Source of the DNA: Tetranychus cinnabarinus
Taxonomy: Eukaryota > Arthropoda > Arachnida > Trombidiformes > Tetranychidae
Reading direction: 5' to 3'
Assembly (NCBI GenBank): GCA_022266195.1
Contig: WHVY01000005.1
Location: 6,820,001-6,884,000, forward strand
DNA: 64,000 nucleotides
Below the pieces are notes generated by a model. That model was not told the DNA's origin. It saw nothing but the letters and a program-made list of their open reading frames with translations, and did no database searches. A program made the position numbers and the translations under genes. Positions 57,847 through 64,000 of the stretch are shown piece after piece (within the stretch, counting starts at the first letter, position 1; the number at the start of each line of letters is the position of its first letter).

Positions 57847-58566
57847 CAGGAGTCTAGAAATGCAAAGGCACCTGACTCTACGCATGCTCATGTACTTAAA
57901 CTTTTTGCGATCTTTTTAAAATCATTTTGTAGGTTTATTGATGATTTTAAATTACAATGAGTTGATCAGTTAATATCAGGATTTGAATCAATCAGCTCAT
58001 TTTGCTTGTGAAAAATCTAATTATCTTCTTAAAAATCCATATTATTATGAGTTTTTCAGCAAATTGAGGAGATCCCCCACAATTCCCCCACTTTACGCTG
58101 TAATCGTACCTGGCTTGATGATTATCTAAGTATTTTTAGAGTGGGATTTGATATAAGAAACATGGTAAGAATTGATGAACGGAGCCAATTCAATCTTAAA
58201 TTACCAAGAAATAATCGCAAATTGAATTAGAAATGAAACAATCAAATGTGATCAATGTCTTCTAGCTGATTAAATGAGCTCTCATTCCTGTTAATATGTG
58301 ACATTTATCAATAGAAAATTTTGTCCTTTAAAGATCAAAAATGCAAAATTTTATCCTGAAAATCAACAAAATTAAATCTAATGTCTTGCAATTTATTGAA
58401 ATTATCAACTTTTTAAATGTTAGCAAAAAGTTTAAGTACTTGAGCATGCTCAATATGATGGGTGCCTTTGGATTTCTTGAATGCGTTGCCTTGGTTATCA
58501 AAGACGCTAAATGCTCTTCTTTGATTGGTTAGGTGCCTTTGCATTTCTAGACTCCTGTGGATCAAC
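57847..58566. repeat. Internal inverted repeat of the TIR element
   Basis: The stretch 57847-57905 (ACAGGAGTCTAGAAATGCAA then GGCACCTGACTC...) recurs inverted in two parts at about 58423-58450 and 58530-58566. CCGGGTCTGGAT occurs three times between 57704 and 57841. The left end of the element is thus built of rearranged, repeated pieces. No gene is visible between 57905 and 58570. Confidence 0.6.
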
Positions 58567-58571
58567 ATTAC

Positions 58572-58578
58572 TATATAA
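58572..58578 (+). promoter_or_regulatory. TATA box before the TBP-like gene
   Basis: TATATAA starts 35 bases before the ATG at 58607, so the transcript leader would be only a few bases long if this box is used. Confidence 0.5.
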
Positions 58579-58606
58579 GACTGAGTTAATCTTAATCTTG
58601 GTAAAG

Positions 58607-59197
58607 ATGGACCCTGAGACTTATAAGAATATAATCAAGATCTTATTAGTCTTGATAATCATTATTGTTATTTTTAACGTACTTTCTACTGACCTACAAG
58701 TAAATATGTCATCAAACTCGCTTAACTATTCAATAGCTAATATTGTAAGTTTATGGAAGATAAACGGGCCTTTCAAATTAGAGATTGACAATACTAATAG
58801 AAAAAAGAGATTCAATGCTCAAATCATAAGGAAAAAAGGTGTATTTCTAGTTTTCGGATCAGGAAAAGTAATTGCTACTGGATTTAAAGAAGTGACTTCA
58901 GCCGGCTCGATTCTTCAAGAACTCTATCCTGCAAACAATGTTAACTTTATTAAAACAGTTTACATTACAGCTCATAGCTTTTATCCATTTGCATTCAACA
59001 TTCATGAATTTGTTGAATCATCAAAAGATGCAAATTATGAATTTGCCTGCAATTTACCCTGCTGTATATATTAGATTGAATGGATTGACCTTGATATATT
59101 ATTCAACAGGATCAATCATATTAACAGGAGCTAAAGAGCTTTCACAGATAGATGGCGCCCTTGTCGAGTTTAGTTTGACGTGTTCTCCCGATGAGTA
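58607..59197 (+). pseudogene. TATA-binding-protein-like protein, element-encoded, broken
   Basis: From the ATG at 58607 the frame has a hydrophobic segment (ILLVLIIIIVIFNVL) and then a TBP core. IANIVSLWKINGPF matches the start of the core (QNIVST in TBP); FNAQIIRKKGVFLVFGSGKV then TGFK matches the first repeat (FAAVIMR, LIFSSGK, CTGAK). The second repeat, past a frameshift at about 59050-59074, has PAVYIRLNGL then STGSIILTGAKELSQID, matching the TBP stirrup and helix. Both halves of the saddle are present, so the fold call is good despite strong divergence. Breaks: a shift of frame near 59060 and the nested MITE at 59200 close to the 3' end. Use of host-like TBP by a mobile element would serve its own transcription (inference). 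The frame may be ancient or recently lost. Confidence 0.7.
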
Positions 59198-59199
59198 TA

Positions 59200-59863
59200 C
59201 AGGGTGTAAATCTCAAATACGCGGTTTCGAATCGCTAATAACTTTTTTGTCCTTTGTCCGATTTCGAAATTTTTTTCGATTATATGTAGTCAAATAAATA
59301 AAATTTTGTTCATAATAGTTCGTGAATTTATATGATTACCTTTAGGGCGAGAAATTTCGCCCCAAAGTCAAAAAAGTTGATTTTCGCTTCGAAAATTGTC
59401 GAATTCAGAAATTTTTTATGCCAGGATTCAAGATAGGAAAATTAAAAAATCAGTCAATTCTAATCCTGCAAATAGCGAATGATTAGATTTTTCAGGCGTA
59501 AATACTATGATAAGAAAACTTAGACCAATCCAAAATAAAATGCCAATGTTCAATAAGCGTATTGCCTACCTTCAAGATCCGATATTTTTCGAAGTCAGAA
59601 TCGTACAACTACAAAACGGACACGCCAAAAATTTTTATGAATTTTTGAAACTTTGACTATTTTTGTGGTGGTTTGCGGCAAAAATCAACTTTTTCGACTT
59701 TGCAGTGAAATTTCTGCCCCTAAAAGTAATCATATAAATTCACGAACTATAATGAACAAAATTTTAACTATTTGACTACATATAATCGAAAAAAATTTCG
59801 AAATCGGACAAAGGACAAAAAAGTTATTAGCGATTTAAAACCGCATATGACATTTACACCCTG
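59200..59863. mobile_element. Hairpin MITE nested in the TBP-like element
   Basis: A 664-base element starting CAGGGTGTAAAT and, from the right, CAGGGTGTCATA, with TA on both sides (59198-59199, 59864-59865). Arms of about 200 bases are inverted repeats. The CAGGG ends and TA targeting suggest a Tc1/mariner or pogo origin. It interrupts the C-terminal part of the TBP-like frame. Confidence 0.85.
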
Positions 59864-59923
59864 TATAAGGGACCGTGGATTATCAATTCCATTCATTCTA
59901 TTTACAACAATCACAAAGTAAAC

Positions 59924-60660
59924 ATGTCTAATTGGAAAATTTTCAAAATCCTAGACGAAGCAATTTGCATCAAAGTTTGTTATGGTGAAACAGTCAAACG
60001 ACTTGATATCCGTGCGATGATTCACAATTTACCATCAACATTCGGTGTATCTCTCACACCGTCTGAATTTAAATACATTTATGGTTATTATAAGAGTTTC
60101 AAAAAGGGACCATTAGAGGTTCATCACTATGATATTAGAATAAGGAAATATTCAAAGACTTCTTTTGAAATCATGAAGAATGGTAAAAAAGTGGTCACTC
60201 AACTTTCCTTTTGGGAAAAAATAACCCCGTACATTCCACTTGCCCTATACTTGGTTTCTCAAGAAATCGCAGTCGATCAATTCATTGATATTTACGTGCT
60301 TTCTTTCTTCATGAGCAAAGATCATATGTTGAAAAAACAATGGACTGCTACTCAATGTCTTTACATTGATCCTGATAATTCAATTGTTTATCAATTAGGA
60401 TTAGCAGCTCATGATGACTTTACTAGTTTACTTACCATAAACTTACTGGTCTCGATAAAGAGAATTTGAAAGCCACCGTAATTCATGTTCTTTATCATAT
60501 GTTAAGAAATGGTATTGAGGTTAATGGCCGTAAAGAAGTCATCCAGTATAAGAAAGAAATAAAAGAACTAATAAGAGAATTTAATAAAGAAACCAAGGAA
60601 AAAGAAAGAGTTTTGGACAGAGAATATGGTCCTGAAAGAAATGTTATGCATCAAGAGTGA
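59924..60660 (+). pseudogene. Unrecognised element-encoded protein, one frameshift
   Basis: A frame of 181 codons (59924-60469) followed at once by one of 64 codons in another phase; the second contains DKENLK-type sequence that clearly continues the first, so one base has been gained or lost near 60440. The predicted protein (about 245 residues) starts MSNWKIFKILDEA, has mixed alpha/beta composition, a conserved-looking LSFWEKITPYIPLALYLV stretch, and ends in a strongly charged helix (KKEIKELIREFNKETKEKER) that may form a coiled coil. I recognise no family. Its ATG lies just past the end of the TBP-like frame (a stop precedes it by two bases if the MITE is ignored), so the two genes were probably adjacent in one orientation. 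Confidence 0.6.
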
Positions 60661-60957
60661 TGCCGACTTTTCTTTTGCAGATTTGCTCTCAAAGAGTTAA
60701 AAAGATTAACAAAAGGGCCATCAAATATAGTAGAAGAAAGAAGCAGAGGGCTTTAATTTGTTAAAAAATTGTTTAAATTTTGATAAGGTAACATTGTTAC
60801 ATTAATTGTAACCATTTTAAAAATTTAATCGATAAAAATAAAGGTTCAATTTGTTTAGTCAAAGTTTGCCATCACTTTTGTTTTCCCGCGCGAAAATTTT
60901 CCCACGCTCCCTTACCCTTTAATCAATCATCAAAAGTTGTCCGGACTTATTATAACT
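60661..60957. other. Right end of the TIR element
   Basis: Non-coding; contains AATAAAGG near 60837 as a possible polyadenylation signal, then TTTTCCCGCGCG and the right TIR. Confidence 0.5.
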
Positions 60958-61036
60958 TTTATTAGGTTGCCGGATACAGTTTAGGGTCGAGGTTTATTTT
61001 ATTGAAATTCATGTGATTATCGCACAGTGATGAATA

Positions 61037-62532
61037 CACTGGTGGCAAAAAAGACTGAGACAGTTGGTTTTTTTCTAATTTTGCGAAAATCAATTTTTCA
61101 ATTCAATTTATTAGATAATTCTGAAATCTGACATGGCAAAAAAGATAGAGACACCTCATTAATTTTTGTGTTTTTGATGCTTAAGACATTCAAATTTAGC
61201 TTAATAATGAGTCTTTGACCCATTAACATTGATTACTTCAAATATACGATTTTTCATTGAATTAATAAGATTTTGCAAATAATCAGGCTCGATTTCGTAC
61301 CAAGCATCCTGAACAGCATTCCAGAGTTCATTAATCGAGTTATATTGCTTAAAATTCTTGTAAACTTGTCGAACAATTAGTCCCCATAAATTTTCAATTG
61401 AGTTCAAGTCGGGTGAGCATGATGGCCATGTAAGAACTTTGATATTATTCGATGATAAAAAAGATTTCGTTGCATTACTGCTATGAATAGAAGCATTATC
61501 GTGCTGAAAAATCCAATTTTCGCCAGCTAATGTAGATGCAATTGTAAGCAAATTTTCGGACAGTATTTCTTGATAGTCAGTCGAATTCATTTTGCAAGAA
61601 ATCTTAGCTAAAGGCAGCACACCGTTGAAACAAAATGCGCCCCAAACCATCAACGAACCTCCACCAAAATTGCGTTTAGAAAAATAGCTTTTTCCTTTCG
61701 AAGATCATGCCAGTAACTTTTTGCACCATCAGGACCATCTAAATTAAACTTTTTTTCATCATTAAAAATAACTGAAATCCATTCGTTCTCCCAAGTCATT
61801 TGATTTCGAGCGAAGTCTAAACGAGCCAATTTGTGAGATTCAGTTAGTCTTGGTTTGCGTTCCATAGACTCGTATTTCATGAATTCAGACTCGTCTATCA
61901 TGTTGAGAATTGTCCTACGACATACATTTAATCAGTTTCACGTAAAATTTCATTACAAGATGATTTTCCTTCCGAAGCGATTCTTAAAACAGACCGTTTG
62001 TCACGTCAGTGAGTTTTGCTGGCCGTCCAGGTGACTTTTTCTTGCCATAATTTTCACCCAAAACGATATAATGATGAACAATACTCACTGATCGATTAAT
62101 CTTTTTAGCAATAACTCGTGTTGAATCACCAGCACCTCTTAAAGTATCAATATGACCCATTTCATACGGTGTAAGTGACGAACCTCGACCCATAGTTAAT
62201 TGCACAAATATTTCAAACAAATTACAATGTAGTTAGGGATGCAAATCAAAAGTGACCCTTTTCTCATTGTTTCTGTCTATTTATACTGAAAAATCAGCTC
62301 AAAGATTAAGAAAATTCCTATGAAATGAACATTGTCTCTATCCTTTTTGCCACCCATCTAAGCTAATTGTGTGGATTAGTTGATTTCCCGAGAAACTTTT
62401 TCTTGGAAAATGGATCGACTGGTTGATTTTAGCCTCTAATCTTGCCCTGAAGTACATTTTGTTTCAAAATTCCCTTAAAATCGATCACAATTACCAAAAA
62501 ACTCACTGTCTCTATCTTTTTTGCCACCAGTT
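61037..62532 (-). mobile_element. Tc1-type transposon, degenerate, 1.5 kb
   Basis: Ends CACTGGTGGCAAAAAAGACT and AACTGGTGGCAAAAAAGATA (right, reverse complement) are flanked by TA (61035-61036, 62533-62534). Each end has a second, inner copy of the same core (TGGCAAAAAAGATAGAGACA at about 61134-61153; its counterpart at about 62332-62354), an IR/DR arrangement with two transposase sites per end. It carries a broken transposase. Confidence 0.88.
61201..62220 (-). pseudogene. Tc1-family transposase (DD34E), frameshifted
   Basis: Read on the minus strand in three pieces: an N-terminal helix-turn-helix region (62220-61984; LTPYEMGHIDTLRGAGDS, then RSVSIVHHYI and GRPAKLTD), the first catalytic Asp segment (61901-61650; VIFNDEKKFNLDGPDG), and the second Asp and Glu (61653-61201; IFQHDNASIH and SPDLNSIENLWG). 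The spacing between the second Asp and the Glu is 34 residues, the Tc1 signature. Frames change near 61910-61980 and near 61690, so no active enzyme is made from this copy, though its catalytic residues remain. Confidence 0.9.
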
Positions 62533-62534
62533 TA

Positions 62535-62851
62535 TTGGTACTTAGCATCTTACAATATCCAAGCATTTTTTGCAGTTAACAAAAATTGATTATCTCAACT
62601 AATTGCTGAGATATTCTAATTTAATTGAAAAATGGGAAAAATTTTTATGCCCTATTCTTTAACATTGATTTAAATCAAAAATACAGTTTTGCAAGGTGTC
62701 CCCCCTTTGGACATTTTTCACTTTTTAGCGTTTTTTCGCAATTTATTTTTCCATTTTTCGATTAAATTAGAATATCTCAGCAATTAGTTGAGATAATCAA
62801 TTTTTGTTAATTGCAAAAAATGCATGGATATTGTAAGACGCTAAGTATCAA
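62535..62851. mobile_element. Hairpin MITE adjoining the Tc1 transposon
   Basis: Inverted arms of about 110 bases starting TTGGTACTTAGCATCTTAC and TTGATACTTAGCGTCTTAC (reverse complement of the right), with TA at 62533-62534 and 62852-62853. The left TA is the same one that flanks the Tc1 element, so one inserted directly at the edge of the other. Confidence 0.8.
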
Positions 62852-62853
62852 TA

Positions 62854-63631
62854 TTCATCACTGTGTGATACTCATTTATCAACAAAACGTGTTTTTATTG
62901 GTCGAGGATTCGATTTCATGGAATACTGTTTTCTCAGACGTTTTAATGAACTGCCACCTTTACTTGATCCTGAGGAATAAATCGCAATATATCAAGTCAG
63001 CAAGTGAACCTTTTTCGTTTTTTTCATTAGACATCGAGTTATGTGTGATTTGCCAAAATCAAATCTAATTGTCAAGTTAATTATTCTATGTGAATATTGG
63101 AATTGTTCATCAGAAAACAGTTTCGTTTGAAAAATAAATCCAAAAATTGGAAAATTGAAATTTGAAAGATGACAGATGAAAAACAACTTTTGAAATGTTT
63201 TCAAACTAAGGTGGCGCAAGTGATTGTCTCAGTAAATTGGCTGAAATGAAGCTGAAGCTTTGGCTACATCATGTGAGAATGAATCAATCCCACAGACAAA
63301 ATACTGTTCATCAAAAAACTCAAGGACTTAGTTGACTTCATAAAGAGCAATTCTTACCATTTTGTGAGTTCTGTTGCTTGTTATTGCTTGAAATTTTCTC
63401 AAAGTTTTCATGTAATTGAATTATGTAACGTGACTCCAAATGATTTAATAACCAAATAACAGTTGGTGCCTAATTAAGGAGGAGTTAAGGCTGTTTATAA
63501 AATCAAGTAATAAAATTTGAGCAGACAGTTGAACTATCTTCTTCAAGTTTTACACATTCATTTAAATAACTTACTGTAATTCGCTTTATTATTAATAACA
63601 AGCAAAAACCTGTCTAATTGTCAAGTTAATC
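62854..63631. other. Upstream region of the second C1-domain gene
   Basis: About 63490-63630 resembles 43260-43412, upstream of the first C1-domain gene (shared GAGCAGACAGTT and TTCTTCAAGTTTTACACATT). A short motif CTGTTCATCAA...CTCAAGGACTT near 63306 also occurs near 44158 and 53048. No gene seen in the rest. Confidence 0.5.
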
Positions 63632-64000
63632 ATGCCAAGTAAAATTCATTCAGTTGCTGGTCATCAATTTAAAGCTACTTTGCTTACTTCACCAACTTTC
63701 TGTTCCCATTGTGATGGATTCATTTTTGGTTTTGGGAAACAAGGATATCAATGTAAAGGTAAGATATTGGAATGAATAAATTCATTTTATAAGTGAATTT
63801 AATAATTTTTTATATTTCTTGCAATTGAAGGCTGTGTGTGTGTTGTACACAAAAGATGTCACAATGCTGTGAAAAATCAATGTAAAGTTGGAGAAACTAA
63901 TCAGGTAAATTGAATTCATAACATCAAATGTTCAGTTTATTTTATATGACAAGTTTCTTATGATCAGAAAATTGATCTTATATTATAACATTACTAATTG
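63632..64000 (+). CDS. Tandem C1-domain protein, second copy, cut by window edge
   Basis: Exons 63632-63758 and 63831-63904 match exons 1 and 2 of the gene at 43413 in length and phase, and encode a complete first C1 domain (HQFKATLLTSPTFCSHC, GCVCVVHKRCHNAVKNQC). Exons 3 and 4, if present, lie past the end of the window. All zinc-binding Cys and His positions are kept. Intron sequences are also similar, so this is a segmental duplicate rather than a retrocopy. Confidence 0.8.

Larger units (their letters stand above)
57695..60957. mobile_element. 3.26-kb TIR element encoding a TBP-like protein
   Basis: Both ends begin AGTTATAAwAAGTCCGG and share an inner block ACTTTTGATGATTGATTAAA plus GGGTAAGGGAGCG, giving a TIR of about 60 bases; the left end carries an extra 22-base hairpin-forming insert. 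TTTAGT (57689-57694) and TTTATT (60958-60963) flank it, a 5-of-6 match that looks like a 6-base target duplication. AGT ends with 6-base duplications are the hallmark of Polinton/Maverick elements, but no integrase, polymerase B, ATPase or capsid gene is visible, so this may be a non-autonomous derivative or an unknown element class. Inside are a TBP-like gene, an unrecognised gene and a nested MITE. Confidence 0.75.
56712..61030 (+). pseudogene. F-box protein gene interrupted by a TIR element
   Basis: Exons 56712-56799, 56903-56962, 57054-57151, 57201-57483 and 57556 onward join in frame. Residues 1-40 form an F-box (INELPDDCLLYIFNLFYEF, then CQRWKQLVFERL), which binds Skp1 in SCF ubiquitin ligases; the rest shows leucine-rich-repeat-like strands (PMLKQLFISDF, PNLRRLHIQDFP, LEKLKVLEICF) that would choose the substrate. 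The last exon is cut at 57694 after DRCPALV by a 3.26-kb element. Past the element the frame stays open for 22 codons to a stop at 61028-61030, weak evidence for the original 3' end. The allele as given makes a protein altered at the C-terminus; most of it is intact, so activity cannot be excluded. F-box/LRR proteins are numerous in spider mites. Confidence 0.7.

Noticed and set aside
62811..63219. Frames on both strands around 62.8-63.2 kb
   Set aside because: Overlap the MITE arm or lack any supporting feature; overlapping opposite-strand frames in AT-rich DNA are expected by chance.
1..64000. CRISPR arrays, bacterial operons, rRNA
   Set aside because: Nothing with regular spacer-repeat structure or rRNA-like conservation was seen; the gene structures with introns are eukaryotic. 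tRNA genes cannot be excluded by eye.

Overview
The window looks like an arthropod nuclear genome, most probably a spider mite (Tetranychus-like, Acari). The DNA is AT-rich, with short GT-AG introns, many small secreted digestive-type genes, P450s of the CYP2 and CYP3 clans, and UDP-glycosyltransferases with neither signal peptide nor membrane anchor, a form known from spider mites. The species call is inference; no search could be run.

Region 1-20 kb is a secreted and proteolytic cluster. It holds a P450 fragment, a decayed cystatin, a five-exon lipocalin, a small secreted peptide gene, a legumain-type cysteine protease, an orphan cystatin exon, a serine-protease homologue, an intact cystatin, and two head-to-head cathepsin B-like genes whose catalytic Cys is Ser. 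Protease and inhibitor families that act together in mite digestion thus sit side by side.

Region 20-45 kb is sparser. It contains a GMC oxidoreductase with an 800-base intron, a single-exon TMEM132-family membrane protein of 1329 residues, two XK-related membrane proteins that are mosaic duplicates, a displaced piece of the GMC gene, a broken cysteine-rich peptide locus, transposase remnants, and a four-exon gene for a protein made only of two C1 zinc-binding domains.

Region 45-56 kb is a detoxification cluster: one intact and one frameshifted UGT, a CYP3-clan P450 with an apparent one-base break at a splice junction, an intact CYP2-clan P450, a P450 relic, and four copies of a UGT upstream segment, two of them with no gene.

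Region 56-64 kb is dominated by mobile DNA. An F-box gene is interrupted near its 3' end by a 3.26-kb element with terminal inverted repeats beginning AGT and near-perfect 6-base flanking repeats. The element encodes a protein resembling the TATA-binding protein core (TBP) and a second, unrecognised protein, and contains a nested MITE. It is followed directly by a degenerate Tc1-type transposon, a hairpin MITE that shares its TA, and a second copy of the C1-domain gene cut by the window edge. The TBP-bearing element is the most unusual thing in the window.
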